A stretch of 64,000 nt of DNA, from the NCBI GenBank assembly GCA_947501805.1, contig CANMXJ010000016.1:1-64000 (forward strand), given 5' to 3'. The DNA comes from an uncultured Sulfitobacter sp. (GTDB lineage: Bacteria > Pseudomonadota > Alphaproteobacteria > Rhodobacterales > Rhodobacteraceae). The notes beneath the pieces were generated by a model. The model did not search any database. It was not told the origin of the DNA and worked only from the letters and a program-made list of their open reading frames with translations. The translations under genes and the position numbers were made by a program. Of this stretch, positions 26,506 through 35,706 are shown one piece after another; the stretch's first letter is position 1, and every line of letters starts with the position of its first letter.

Positions 26506-28713
26506 ATGTTGCGCGCCCTGCACAAATTCCCCGGCCTGATCGCGGCTCTGCTGATCGTCGTCATGACGCTCAGCGGGGCGGTACTGAGCGTTCTTCCCGC
26601 GCTGGAGGCTGTGCAGGCCCCCGCACAGCCTGACCTGACCCTGACCGTTGCCACATTGGCGGATCGCATCGGCATCGCTTATCCCGGTGTTGAACAGATC
26701 CGCCGTGCTCCATCCGGGCAGGTTACGGCATTCTATTTCGATGCAGGACAACCCGGCGCAGTGATTATCGACCCCGCGACAGGTGTCGGTGTGAGGAATT
26801 ATGAGCCCTCCGCCTTTCAGCGCTGGGTGACCAATCTACACCGTTCGCTATTTCTCGACGACGCAGGACGGCTGACCGCAGCGGCGGGGGCGGCTTCACT
26901 ATTGGTGCTGTCGATCTCGGGCATGATGCTGACACTGCGCCGTGTCGGGGGTTGGCGGCGGTTCTTCTCTCGCCTGCGTGGTCCGCTGATGGGACGGCTG
27001 CATGTCGAAGTTGCGCGGGTGACTGTCGCGGGGCTTCTGCTGTCTTCAGCCACAGCGCTGTTTATGACGGCCAGCACCTTTGATCTTCTCCCACAGGGCA
27101 GCACCCCCGCATTTCCTGCGGCCGTCAGTGGCCAGACTGGGGCCGTCCCCGGCATGATGGCTTTGCTGCGCGATACGCCAGTAGACTCCTTGCGCGAACT
27201 GACATTTCCATATCCCGATGACCCCACCGATGTGTATATGCTCAAGACAAACACGGGTGAGGGGTATCTCGATCAGGGAACAGGGGAGATGTTGATCTGG
27301 GCCGATGCAGGCGCATGGCAACGCTTCAACGAGACAATCTACATGCTGCACACCGGGCAAGGCATGGCATGGCTGGGGGTGATCCTCGGACTGATGGTGC
27401 TTGGTGCGCCGTTCATGGCCGCAACTGGCGTGATCCTCTGGGTACAAGCCCGCCGTGCGCGGCCCCGCATAATAGGCAATATTGCGGCAGGACAGGCAGA
27501 CACGATTCTGCTGGTCGGCAGCGAGGGTGGTAGTACCTGGGGCTTTGCAGCTACCCTGCATGCAGCACTGACCCAGGCTGGTCAAAAGGTTCACGCAGCA
27601 CCAATGTCGCAATTTTCGCCACATCGGTACAGCCGTGCCGAAAGGGTGATCGTGCTGGCTGCCACCTATGGCGAGGGTACAGCACCTGCTTCGGCCAAAG
27701 GGTTCCTTGATCGGCTTTCGGATTTGTCAAACGCTCCCGACATTCCTCTGGCTGTGCTGGGGTTCGGTGACAGGAAGTTCCCCGAGTTCTGCGCTTATGC
27801 CTTTGATGTGGCCCGCAAGGCCGAGGAAAAGGGCTGGGAGCAATTGTTGCCGGTGTCGACCGTCGACCGCCAGTCGCCGCAGCAATTCGCCCGCTGGGGA
27901 CGTGATCTTGGTGCAGCACTTGGTCAGCCGCTGGAGCTGGCGCACAGCCCGGCGATCCCGCGCAGTCATGCGCTGACCCTGATCTCGCGCCGCGACTATG
28001 GTGTCGAAATGCAAACTCCCGCCGCGATCTTGCGCTTCGCCGTCCCGAAGGATGGGCTTTGGGCACGACTTGCGGGCCGCAGCTTGGGGCGGTTCTCATC
28101 AGGTGACCTGCTGGGCATTGTTCCGGAAGGCTCACACGTGCCGCGGTTCTATTCTCTGGCGTCGGGACGCAGCGATGGTTTTGTCGAGATTTGCGTTAGT
28201 CGCCATCCCGGTGGGCTTTGCTCTGGCCAGCTTATAGATTTGGCCGTTGGCGACAGCGTGAAAGGATTCGTCAGACACAACCCAGACTTCCGGCCCGCAC
28301 GGGGGCGAAAACCGGTGATCCTGATCGGAGCGGGAACCGGTATCGGCCCGTTGGCAGGCTTTGCGCGCACCAACCACTCGGGCCGTCCCATGCATCTCTA
28401 TTTTGGCGCAAGACATCCAGACAGCGACCTTTTCTACGGCGAGGAAATGCAGGAATGGAGCACAGATGGTCGTCTTGCGTCCGCTACAAACGCCTTTTCG
28501 CGCACCGGTGCCCGTATCTATGTGCAGGATGCCCTGCGCAACGATGCCGAACGGATTGCCACGTTAATCAGTGAGGGTGCGCAGGTTCTGGTATGTGGCG
28601 AGCGTAGCATGGCAGCAGGCGTTGCAGATGCAATGGCTGATATCCTGGCACCCACCGGATCAACGCCCGCAATGTTGAAAGCCGAGGGACGTTATGTCGA
28701 AGACACCTTTTGA
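26506..28713 (+). CDS. PepSY-TM flavodoxin/FAD-NAD(P)H reductase fusion
   Basis: 735 aa. N-terminal PepSY-associated membrane region with about four segments (FPGLIAALLIVVMTLSGAVLSVL, the segments around residues 130 and 180, and MAWLGVILGLMVLGAPFM). A flavodoxin domain follows (LLVGSEGGSTWGFA), then a ferredoxin-reductase module with FAD motif RFYSLASG, a GGLCSGQLIDL segment and NAD-binding IGAGTGIGPLAGF. This is the CysJ-like fused reductase seen in iron- and flavin-related membrane systems; it moves electrons from NAD(P)H across the membrane. ATG 26506 after AAAGGAGC. Overlaps apbE by 20 nt. Confidence 0.88.
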   Translation: MLRALHKFPGLIAALLIVVMTLSGAVLSVLPALEAVQAPAQPDLTLTVATLADRIGIAYPGVEQIRRAPSGQVTAFYFDAGQPGAVIIDPATGVGVRNYEPSAFQRWVTNLHRSLFLDDAGRLTAAAGAASLLVLSISGMMLTLRRVGGWRRFFSRLRGPLMGRLHVEVARVTVAGLLLSSATALFMTASTFDLLPQGSTPAFPAAVSGQTGAVPGMMALLRDTPVDSLRELTFPYPDDPTDVYMLKTNTGEGYLDQGTGEMLIWADAGAWQRFNETIYMLHTGQGMAWLGVILGLMVLGAPFMAATGVILWVQARRARPRIIGNIAAGQADTILLVGSEGGSTWGFAATLHAALTQAGQKVHAAPMSQFSPHRYSRAERVIVLAATYGEGTAPASAKGFLDRLSDLSNAPDIPLAVLGFGDRKFPEFCAYAFDVARKAEEKGWEQLLPVSTVDRQSPQQFARWGRDLGAALGQPLELAHSPAIPRSHALTLISRRDYGVEMQTPAAILRFAVPKDGLWARLAGRSLGRFSSGDLLGIVPEGSHVPRFYSLASGRSDGFVEICVSRHPGGLCSGQLIDLAVGDSVKGFVRHNPDFRPARGRKPVILIGAGTGIGPLAGFARTNHSGRPMHLYFGARHPDSDLFYGEEMQEWSTDGRLASATNAFSRTGARIYVQDALRNDAERIATLISEGAQVLVCGERSMAAGVADAMADILAPTGSTPAMLKAEGRYVEDTF

Positions 28714-29626
28714 ACCTATGCGCCATGCACTGAACGGCCCGACGATGGGCACCCGTTGGTCAGCGCTGTTTTATACCCCCGCGGCGACTGACCCCGAACC
28801 GATACGCGATGCATTGGCCGAAAGCGTGGATATTGTGGATCGCCAGATGTCCACTTGGAAGCCTGATAGCGACCTGATGCGCATCAATCACGCGCCGATT
28901 GGAACATGGTGCTCCGTTCCTCGAGAGCTGATGGAGGTCTTGGTCAAAGGGTTGGAAATCGGGAGGCTCTCAGATGGTGCCTTCGACATCGGTATGGGGG
29001 ACATCGTCACCGCGTGGGGGTTTGGTCCGCAAGAGGCTGATACACAGGCGATACGCGCCATGCTAGGCAAAGCGCGCGCTCCGACACACGACACGCTGAA
29101 GCTCGATACCGATGCGTTGAAGGTTTGCAAATGCTCCCCGCTGACGCTGGACCTATCGGGCATTGCCAAAGGCTATGCCGTTGATCGTATGATGGCGGTT
29201 CTGGGCCGTTTCGGAATCACCGACGCCCTCGTGGGCCTCGATGGCGAAATGCGTGCCTGTGGCGCGCGGCCAGATGGCCAAGCGTGGACGATAGCTTTGG
29301 AACGCCCCGACTATGAGGCCCGGGCACCCTTGTCCGTTATCGAACTCGCCGATGCCGCAGTCGCTACGTCAGGTGACTACCGGCACTGGGTCGAAGCTGG
29401 TGGAAAAAGGCTCTCGCATACGATGGACCCGGCCTGTGGCGGCCCCCTAAGGGACACGCCCGCATCTGTTACTGTTCTTGCCAAAACCTGCATGGAAGCA
29501 GATGCTTGGGCGACGGCTTTTATGGTTTCTGGGCAGCAGAAAAGTGAGATCTGGGCCAAGAGATCAGGACTGAATGCCGTTTTCATCTACCGTGACAGTG
29601 ACAAGTTTCGACAATCTCATATATGA
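28694..29626 (+). CDS. apbE: FAD:protein FMN transferase (ApbE)
   Basis: 310 aa. ApbE covalently attaches FMN to Thr/Ser of target flavoproteins with Mg2+. Visible family marks are the N-terminal NGPTMGTRWSA, SDGAFDIGMG, LDLSGIAKGYAVDRM, and the C-terminal SHTMDPACGGPL. No signal peptide is obvious, so it may act inside the cytoplasm or be anchored otherwise. Cotranscribed with the PepSY flavoreductase, a usual partnership: it could flavinylate a carrier of this chain. Confidence 0.9.
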   Translation: MSKTPFEPMRHALNGPTMGTRWSALFYTPAATDPEPIRDALAESVDIVDRQMSTWKPDSDLMRINHAPIGTWCSVPRELMEVLVKGLEIGRLSDGAFDIGMGDIVTAWGFGPQEADTQAIRAMLGKARAPTHDTLKLDTDALKVCKCSPLTLDLSGIAKGYAVDRMMAVLGRFGITDALVGLDGEMRACGARPDGQAWTIALERPDYEARAPLSVIELADAAVATSGDYRHWVEAGGKRLSHTMDPACGGPLRDTPASVTVLAKTCMEADAWATAFMVSGQQKSEIWAKRSGLNAVFIYRDSDKFRQSHI

Positions 29627-30081
29627 GGGCCCGACTGAGGCGGCTCGGCCCACATCTCTCAGCACAATTCAAACCGAAATCATGATGAATGCAACGTCTG
29701 TTTTACGGGTCCTTCACGCTAACATTCCGAAACGCGGGCTTTGCACAATTAGCACTCACCAATAAAAATTGCCGTATGTGTCCGGCGTTGGAAGCTGCCT
29801 TAATCTTCAAGAGAGTCTCGTGCTACAAATCCTTTGAAAGGGGCCTTGGTATTGCCATTTCTTTGCACTAGGTCGCTTAGTCGCATATTCATCAATCGCG
29901 CAGCATCAAAGGGAATGGATACTTTTCGGGCTTTAGCCACACTCAACACCCGTGGTTGTATTCCGTCATGACGCCGGAGTTGCAATAAGGTGGGGCCATT
30001 ATCGTTACCGCCCTTGCGGGTGGATTTTGGCCAGCTCCAAGGCCGTGATGGACTGGCGGGACACCTCAATAGGAGTCCCCA
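29627..30081. other. 455-bp gap before the recombinase gene, nothing firm
   Basis: Short ORFs only. A minus-strand ORF (29800-30255) has a mildly protein-like C-terminal part (SDLVQRNGNTKAPFKGF) but its N-terminal half is a shadow of the recombinase gene, so at most it is a gene remnant. No att-site repeats could be identified by eye. Confidence 0.4.
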
Positions 30082-30987
30082 ATGCCCCATCTCGATCACA
30101 CTGCTTTCGTCAATTCTTGCCGCGATGAACGCGGCGTCGGCCGTCACACGCTGCGGGCCTATGCCCAGGATCTGCGCACCTTCGCGCGCTTCACCAAAAA
30201 CCGTCAGCTCACGGACCCGCTGTCGAAAGAAGATATCCTCGCCTACCATCGTCACTTGCGCGATGAGCTCGACGCCAAGCCTGCGACCATTGAACGACGT
30301 CTGGTCACCCTCAAGTCGTACTTCGCTTGGCGCGCTGATCGGAACAGCGCCCTGCCCTCGCCGTTTGCCTGCGTCCGCATCTCGGTCCGGATTCCAAGGC
30401 GCCTGCCCCGCCCGATAGAACGGGATACCCTGAAAGCCATATTGCAGTCGGAAACCGGTTTCACCAATGCACAGCCGGCAGATCGGGAGATCACGATCTT
30501 GATGATCAAGCTGCTGATCGTGACCGGCCTGCGGATCAGCGAACTCACCAACCTGAAAATCCGCGATGTCTCACCCGATGCGTCCCAAATGATTGTCCGC
30601 GGCAAGGGCAACAAGGAACGGATCGTTTTTGTGCCCAACGAGGAGTTGCAGGCGGTCTTTCGGCAGTACTGCGCAGATCGCGCAAAGAACGACTCCTTGA
30701 AATCGCCACTCTTCCTGAACGCGGTTGGTCGTCGGCTTCGGTCGCAAACGTTCCGGAAACGGTTGCGCGTGCTGTCCCATCGTTTGGGGATCGTGCCACA
30801 TCTGACACCGCACAGGTTCCGCCATTCGGCGGCGACGTTGCTCATCGAGGAAGGCACCGATATTCGCATGGTGCAGGCTTTGCTGGGACATGCCAGCCTT
30901 AGGACCACTGAGATCTATGTGCGGGTTTCGAACACAGCGCTGCGAAGGGCCTTGGAAAAGGCCGATATTCTCGAAGCGCTCAGATAA
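30082..30987 (+). CDS. Tyrosine recombinase (XerC/D-like integrase)
   Basis: 301 aa. N-terminal SAM-like domain (HTLRAYAQDLRTFARF) and C-terminal catalytic domain: Arg in TGLRISELTNL (about residue 148), HRFRHSAATL (H-x-x-R), LLGHASLRTTEIY with catalytic Tyr near residue 278. All catalytic residues appear intact. Alone on the plus strand with a GGAG site before ATG 30082. It could resolve multimers or mark an integrated unit. Distinct in sequence and length from the 371-aa recombinase at 53.9 kb. Confidence 0.88.
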   Translation: MPHLDHTAFVNSCRDERGVGRHTLRAYAQDLRTFARFTKNRQLTDPLSKEDILAYHRHLRDELDAKPATIERRLVTLKSYFAWRADRNSALPSPFACVRISVRIPRRLPRPIERDTLKAILQSETGFTNAQPADREITILMIKLLIVTGLRISELTNLKIRDVSPDASQMIVRGKGNKERIVFVPNEELQAVFRQYCADRAKNDSLKSPLFLNAVGRRLRSQTFRKRLRVLSHRLGIVPHLTPHRFRHSAATLLIEEGTDIRMVQALLGHASLRTTEIYVRVSNTALRRALEKADILEALR

Positions 30988-31147
30988 TAAAGTCCAAAAG
31001 CGGTCTTCCGCAGATGGGTCAAGATGTTGCGGAGTGGTCCATCGTAGGAGACGTTCGCCGCGCTAGCAAAATGTAACTCCGCACCAACTCACACATCGCG
31101 GACTTTGCCGCCGTTGCCGTTGCGATTTGGAATGTCTGCTATCCCCG

Positions 31148-31564
31148 TCAGTGTTCCCTGCTACAAAGCTCATGATCCGCCAGAGATGCCAGCACATAGC
31201 AATCTTCAGATATGCCCTGTCCATCACAGCCCTTGGAGATTCGGATCAGTTCCTTTTCCAATAGCTTGAGCCGTTTGATTTTCTCACGCACGTCCGCTAG
31301 CTGCGACACGGCGATGTCCGTCGCGGTTTCGCACGATCGGTCTGGATGCTCCTGTAGTTCAATAAGCGATGAAATGGCTTCAATCGAAAACCCCAGATCG
31401 CGCGCATGGCGGATGAAACTCAGCCGTTCCAATCCGGTTTTGTCATACCGTCTTTGATTTCCACTTGTGCGCTCAGCTTCTGCCAACAGCCCCATTTCCT
31501 CATAGTAACGGATGGTTGGAACCTTGACCTTGGTGCGCTTTGAAAGCTCGCCGATAGAAAACAT
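31148..31564 (-). CDS. MerR-family regulator, metal-responsive type
   Basis: 138 aa. N-terminal MerR wing-helix (FSIGELSKRTKVKVPTIRYYEEMGLL), long dimerisation helix, and a Cys-containing C-terminus: Cys in PDRSCETA, then GCDGQGISEDCYVL and ELCS. The Cys pattern suggests soft-metal or redox sensing. Start ATG 31564 (MFSIGEL) is the family start; the ORF-track start adds nine residues. It diverges from the transglutaminase-transporter operon across a MerR-type promoter. Confidence 0.85.
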   Translation of the reverse strand: MFSIGELSKRTKVKVPTIRYYEEMGLLAEAERTSGNQRRYDKTGLERLSFIRHARDLGFSIEAISSLIELQEHPDRSCETATDIAVSQLADVREKIKRLKLLEKELIRISKGCDGQGISEDCYVLASLADHELCSREH

Positions 31565-31575
31565 GAAGAAACCTC

Positions 31576-31606
31576 TTGAACCTCTAGTCACTAGAGATTG
31601 TAGATA
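31576..31606 (+). promoter_or_regulatory. MerR-type promoter with 19-bp spacer and operator
   Basis: -35 TTGAAC (31576-31581) and -10 TAGATA (31601-31606) are 19 bp apart, the over-long spacing that MerR activators untwist. The palindrome CTCTAG-TCA-CTAGAG (31582-31596) sits in the spacer. Drives the plus-strand operon starting at 31635. Confidence 0.75.
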
Positions 31607-31634
31607 GGGTGGGACACAGACTCAAGAGGCTACC

Positions 31635-32405
31635 ATGACCGACCAATACCTGTCCCCGACCCCCCTTCTGGACTTCGAAGCGCCACCCATCCAGCACCTC
31701 GTTACGGACCGTGGCTGGCTGAACCTGTCTCAGACCGACCGGATTGGCGCAGCCTATGACTTTGTCCGCAACGAAATCCTGTTCGGCTACAATTCCGATG
31801 ATGCGTTGCCAGCTTCCAGGGTGCTGGCTGATGGCTATGGGCAGTGCAATACGAAGGGCACTTTGCTCATGGCACTCCTGCGCGCCCTTGACGTGCCGTG
31901 CCGCTTCCATGGTTTCACCATCGACAAACGGTTGCAGCGCGGGGTGGTGCCGGAGTTGGTCTACCCGCTTGCCCCCGCAAACATCATCCATTCGTGGGTC
32001 GAAATCCAACACGAAGGACAATGGCTCGAGCTGGAGGGCTTCATTCTGGACCCACCTGTCCTTGCTGCGCTGCAAGGTGCTTTTCCAGATCGCAACTCGC
32101 TATGCGCTTACGGCGCAGGGACAAATTGCCTCCAAAACCCTGACGTCGCTTGGCGCGGCGCAAGCACCTACATTCAAAAGACCGGAATCAATCATGACTT
32201 CGGCACGTTCGATGATCCTGACGCGTTCTATGAAAATCACAGGCAGTTGTCGGATGTGAAAGGAGTTTTGTATCGCCTATTCGTGCGTCACTGGATGAAC
32301 CACCGCGTCAAGAAAATGCGGATAGGCCATGTCCCAACGATCCCCGGGGGCGAGGCGAACCTTGTTCCGGTTCAATCAAACTTTCAAACGCGGGAGGCGA
32401 TCTGA
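31635..32405 (+). CDS. Transglutaminase-like domain protein
   Basis: 256 aa, no signal peptide. Core papain-like triad is visible: GYGQCNTKGTLLMALLRAL (Cys), then VYPLAPANIIHSWVEIQHEGQWLELEGF, giving a His in IIHSW and a likely Asp/Glu. This is the bacterial transglutaminase/protease fold (DUF transglut_core), whose members hydrolyse rather than crosslink. First gene of a MerR-driven operon; its TGA overlaps the next ATG by 1 nt. The role with a metal-type transporter is unknown. Confidence 0.78.
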   Translation: MTDQYLSPTPLLDFEAPPIQHLVTDRGWLNLSQTDRIGAAYDFVRNEILFGYNSDDALPASRVLADGYGQCNTKGTLLMALLRALDVPCRFHGFTIDKRLQRGVVPELVYPLAPANIIHSWVEIQHEGQWLELEGFILDPPVLAALQGAFPDRNSLCAYGAGTNCLQNPDVAWRGASTYIQKTGINHDFGTFDDPDAFYENHRQLSDVKGVLYRLFVRHWMNHRVKKMRIGHVPTIPGGEANLVPVQSNFQTREAI

Positions 32406-33040
32406 TGGCTGGTTGCTGCGGACATGACGCCAAGTTTGACGGCGTTTCAGATGATTACAAACGACGGCTCTGGATCGTCATTGCCTTAAACGCGACAATG
32501 TTCGCGGTTGAGATGACTGCGGGCCACTTTGCCAAGTCACAGGCGTTGCAGGCCGACGCCCTCGACTTCGCGGGTGATGCAATGACCTACGGCATTTCTC
32601 TGGCCGTCATTGGGGCGTCACTTCGCGCCCGCACCAATGCCGCGCTGTTCAAAGGTTTCAGTCTTTTGCTGATGGGGCTGTGGGTCTTCGGATCGACCGT
32701 CTACCGCGTCTTCTATGTCGGAGTTCCAACAGCCGAGATCATGGGCGCTGTTGGCTTTCTGGCTTTGCTCACCAACCTTGCCAGTGTGTTCTTACTGGTG
32801 CGCTACAAAGACGGCGACGCCAACGTGCGGTCGGTTTGGCTCTGTTCGCGCAATGACGCCATCGGCAACGTCGCCGTCATGTTCGCGGCCTTGGGCGTCT
32901 GGGGTACAGCAACAGGCTGGCCTGATTTGATCGTCGCAACGATTATGGCTGGACTGTTCCTGTCGTCCGCTTTCCAAATCGTGCGGCAAGCCCTCGCAGA
33001 GCGACGGGAAACAATCGACCACAAACACGCGGAGGCATGA
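32405..33040 (+). CDS. CDF-type cation transporter, no C-terminal domain
   Basis: 211 aa. MAGCCGHDAKFD start (Cys-Cys-His, possible metal binding), then about six membrane segments. Metal-site-like acidic residues lie in LQADALDFAGDAMTYG (analogous to HxxxD/DxxxD of CDF proteins) and RNDAIGNVAVMFAALG. It ends soon after the last segment and lacks the cytoplasmic ferredoxin-like domain of ZitB/CzcD, so it is ~90 residues shorter than typical. Under MerR control, so a metal (Co/Zn/Cd) export role is likely. Overlaps neighbours on both sides. Confidence 0.78.
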   Translation: MAGCCGHDAKFDGVSDDYKRRLWIVIALNATMFAVEMTAGHFAKSQALQADALDFAGDAMTYGISLAVIGASLRARTNAALFKGFSLLLMGLWVFGSTVYRVFYVGVPTAEIMGAVGFLALLTNLASVFLLVRYKDGDANVRSVWLCSRNDAIGNVAVMFAALGVWGTATGWPDLIVATIMAGLFLSSAFQIVRQALAERRETIDHKHAEA

Positions 33041-33588
33041 TGCAGGGCTTTCTCATTATGCTGGGTCTGGGCGTTGCCGCCATGACGCTAGCAGCAATCC
33101 TCTGGTCGATTGCCTTTCCTGAGCGGCGGATATGGCCGCCAAGACGCTACACGACACTCACGCCTTTCTTTGTCTGGGTGCCAACATTCACGCTGTTCGG
33201 GGTTCTCATCCTGCTTGGTGTCTGGGGTTGGGCTGATCTGGTCATTCCAAGTTGGTTGCGGTTTGGCGTCGGCCTGCCGCTCATCCTGATCGGCAATATT
33301 GTCGTGTGGATGGAAGTCTCACATTTCGGGGTGCCGCAGACAGGTGGAGCCAAAGGGACCCTGCGCACCGAAGGCATGTATGGCTACTCGCGGAACCCGC
33401 AGTATATGGCTGACATTGGCATCGTAAGTGGCTGGATGATCTTGTCAGCAGCGCCTTGGGCCATGGTTGTCGGACTGGCTGGGATAGTGGTGCTTATTGC
33501 CGCGCCATTTTCCGAGGAGCCTTGGCTCAAAGACCAATACGGCACCGAATTCGAGAACTACTCGTCGCGGGTACGGCGGTTCCTCTGA
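33037..33588 (+). CDS. Isoprenylcysteine carboxyl methyltransferase-like membrane protein
   Basis: 183 aa with four to five membrane segments. The C-terminal motif GMYGYSRNPQYMADIGI...EEPWLKDQYGTEFENYSSRVRRFL is the ICMT/phospholipid N-methyltransferase signature (RNPxY and EExxLxxxxGxxYxxYxxxVxR). Bacteria have no prenylated CaaX proteins of this type, so the true substrate (lipid, quinone or thiol/metal compound) is unknown. Last gene of the MerR operon (4-nt overlap). Confidence 0.8.
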   Translation: MMQGFLIMLGLGVAAMTLAAILWSIAFPERRIWPPRRYTTLTPFFVWVPTFTLFGVLILLGVWGWADLVIPSWLRFGVGLPLILIGNIVVWMEVSHFGVPQTGGAKGTLRTEGMYGYSRNPQYMADIGIVSGWMILSAAPWAMVVGLAGIVVLIAAPFSEEPWLKDQYGTEFENYSSRVRRFL

Positions 33589-33999
33589 GGTAGGGCCAAA
33601 ACCTGAAAAGCTGCCTTTCGCGGCGCGATCAACGAACTGGTAAGATGCGGGACAAACCGGACTTGTGCAGATGCAGCTATTGCTGACGCAGAAAACGTTC
33701 GCATTTGTAGCGTCGCTCATTTGGCAGTGCAGCACATTCCACCATATCGGCCATTCGAACGCACCGATTTGAGCAAATCTCAGACTAATTTTTCGCTTCG
33801 CTTGGTTCCAACAATCACGACCCGAACTTTTCTGCCGTTTACTCCACCGCAAGCAGTGACCGCTCTCAGCCCAAAGCCCTTGTTTGGTTTCTCTATTGGT
33901 CAGCGGACACAATACGAATTTGCACGCTGGATCGAAGTCGGCTTCGGCCTCTTGACCCACAAAACAACTGATCTGCTTGAAGTTGGAAATTGATGGGTT
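33589..33999. other. 411-bp intergenic gap, nothing recognised
   Basis: Only small ORFs on both strands without family character; the region separates the MerR operon from the convergent permease genes. No clear terminator hairpin or repeat found by eye. Confidence 0.45.
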
Positions 34000-34806
34000 T
34001 CAAACGCGGCCGACCCTGAAGCCCAGTGACAAATGATTACGCATCGCAAAGAGTAAAACGGCCCCCGGTATCATTGACGCCGTTGTAACGGCCATGACCA
34101 GGCTGATGTCAGTTTGAAATCCGAAAAGCGCATTGATCGCCATGCTGATGGGTTTGCCGTTAGTGGTTGTCAGAATGCGCGCAAAAACAACTTCGACCCA
34201 AGAGAACATAAAGCAAAAGAACGCTGTCACGGCTATCCCCGGAGCAATCTGTGGCAGCAGGAATTTCCAGATAAAGCGCGGGCGGGAATAGCCGTCCAGA
34301 AAGGCGGTTTCGTCCATTTCTTTGGGGACGGCCGAGATGAACCCCTGCAAAATCCAGATGGAGATTGGCAGATTGAACAGGCAATGTGCCAATGCGATCC
34401 CAAAGACTGAATTCACAATGCCAAGCGCCGAGAACAGCTGAAAGATTGGCAAAGTCAGGACCACAGGCGGCGTGATCCGGAAGGCGATGAAAGCCAAAAA
34501 AAGGTGCTTGTCGCCTGAAAAAGACATTCGCGAAAAGGCATAAGCTGCAGGTATCGCTACGGGAACGGTGATGCAGATGTTGATCAGCACATAGGCAATC
34601 GAATTGACAAAAGCGGAACGCAGATTGGGGTTGTTCCAGATGCTTGCGTAGTTGCTGAGTGTGAGGCTGCCCACCTCAGCACTCGGCTTTGGTAGCGTCA
34701 CGGTGAAACTGATGATTGTCATTTGGACCAGCGGCAGGCAGGCAAAGAGGATGAAGGCCAACAAGACCATGCCTTTCAGGGCAGGCAAGTATCGATAAAC
34801 AACCAT
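34000..34806 (-). CDS. Sugar/polyol ABC permease, MalG-like (GlpQ paralogue)
   Basis: 268 aa. Six membrane segments and the EAA-loop-like sequence near LQGFISAVPKEMDETAFLDGYSRPRFIWKFLLPQIAPGI, which mirrors GlpQ in the nearby operon (EGFMRGVPKEIDETAYIDGYSFPRFF). ATG 34806 is chosen (GGGGAAAGG upstream, TGATG overlap with the preceding gene); the ORF-track start at 34857 lies inside it. It pairs with the permease at 34806-35672. Neither an ATPase nor a binding protein is adjacent, so it may use GlpS/GlpT and GlpV or be a relic. Confidence 0.82.
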   Translation of the reverse strand: MVVYRYLPALKGMVLLAFILFACLPLVQMTIISFTVTLPKPSAEVGSLTLSNYASIWNNPNLRSAFVNSIAYVLINICITVPVAIPAAYAFSRMSFSGDKHLFLAFIAFRITPPVVLTLPIFQLFSALGIVNSVFGIALAHCLFNLPISIWILQGFISAVPKEMDETAFLDGYSRPRFIWKFLLPQIAPGIAVTAFFCFMFSWVEVVFARILTTTNGKPISMAINALFGFQTDISLVMAVTTASMIPGAVLLFAMRNHLSLGFRVGRV

Positions 34807-35672
34807 CAAGACCTTTCCCCGCGATCCAGCTTGCCCTGCGCTTTGCTGAACATCCACGCCACCGTCAAAACGATCATGAAATAGATCACGGATCGCGCAG
34901 CGGAAGGGCCATAGTTGAACGCCTTTATCTCTTCGCCCAAATCCACGGCGAGAAATGTCGTTGTCCCGTCAGGGCCACCTGCATTAATTGGAAAGGCTTC
35001 GGTGTAAATCATGAAAGAATCCATGAACCGCAGCAGGATCGCCATTAACAGAACATGGTGCAATTTTGGCAGTTGGATATGGCGAAACATTTGCCATGGG
35101 CTGGCCCCATCAATCGCCGCCGCCTGATAGTAAGCTACTGGAATTGTTGTTAAAGCACTGTAGCACAGGATCACCACAAGGCTGGTCCAATGCCAGACGT
35201 CCATCACGATAAGAACGGCCCAAGTGTGCCGCGTCGAGAGTTGCCATTCGGAGGGCCATCCCAGATATGGCAGCATGCGACCCAATAAGCCGGTCTCAGA
35301 ATTCAGCAGGCTGAGCCATAGCGACGGGATCATGTTCCAAGGCACCAGCAGCGGGAGCGCGACGACCGCAAGCGTGATGCCGACCCAGACCTTGCGCTTG
35401 GGAATACAAAGTGCGATCGCAATGCCAAGGGGGATCTGGAGGGTGAGGACAAATGCGGAAAACAACGTGCTGCGACCAAAACTGGCCCAGAAGCGCCCGG
35501 ACCCGATTATATCGGCGTACCATTCCGTTCCGACCCAAAAACGCGCGTCCAGAATGAAGATCTCAAAAAAAGAATAGTTCACCACTGTGATCAGGGGAAC
35601 CAGCCCGACAAGCGACAAGATCACGACAGCAGGTGCTACGAACAACCAGCCAATCTCAGTCCGGCCCTTCAT
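34806..35672 (-). CDS. Sugar/polyol ABC permease, MalF-like (GlpP paralogue)
   Basis: 288 aa. Six membrane segments. The EAA-like loop (AYYQAAAIDGASPWQMFRHIQLPKL) and the later LLRFMDSFMIYTEAFPINAGGPDGTTTF closely parallel GlpP (LLRFMDSFMIYTEPFVVTGGGPGNSTTF). Downstream of glpR by 34 nt and overlapping the second permease, so it belongs to a glpR-permease-permease transcript that runs away from glpD. Confidence 0.82.
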   Translation of the reverse strand: MKGRTEIGWLFVAPAVVILSLVGLVPLITVVNYSFFEIFILDARFWVGTEWYADIIGSGRFWASFGRSTLFSAFVLTLQIPLGIAIALCIPKRKVWVGITLAVVALPLLVPWNMIPSLWLSLLNSETGLLGRMLPYLGWPSEWQLSTRHTWAVLIVMDVWHWTSLVVILCYSALTTIPVAYYQAAAIDGASPWQMFRHIQLPKLHHVLLMAILLRFMDSFMIYTEAFPINAGGPDGTTTFLAVDLGEEIKAFNYGPSAARSVIYFMIVLTVAWMFSKAQGKLDRGERS

Positions 35673-35706
35673 CAGGGTCTCACGCCAGAAAAAGCCGACA
35701 ACATGT

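Noticed and set aside
29800-30255. 151-aa minus ORF before the recombinase
   Set aside because: N-terminal half is a shadow of the recombinase; remaining tail too short to call.
33445-33960. 171-aa minus ORF over the ICMT-like gene end
   Set aside because: Largely antisense to the real gene; no family.
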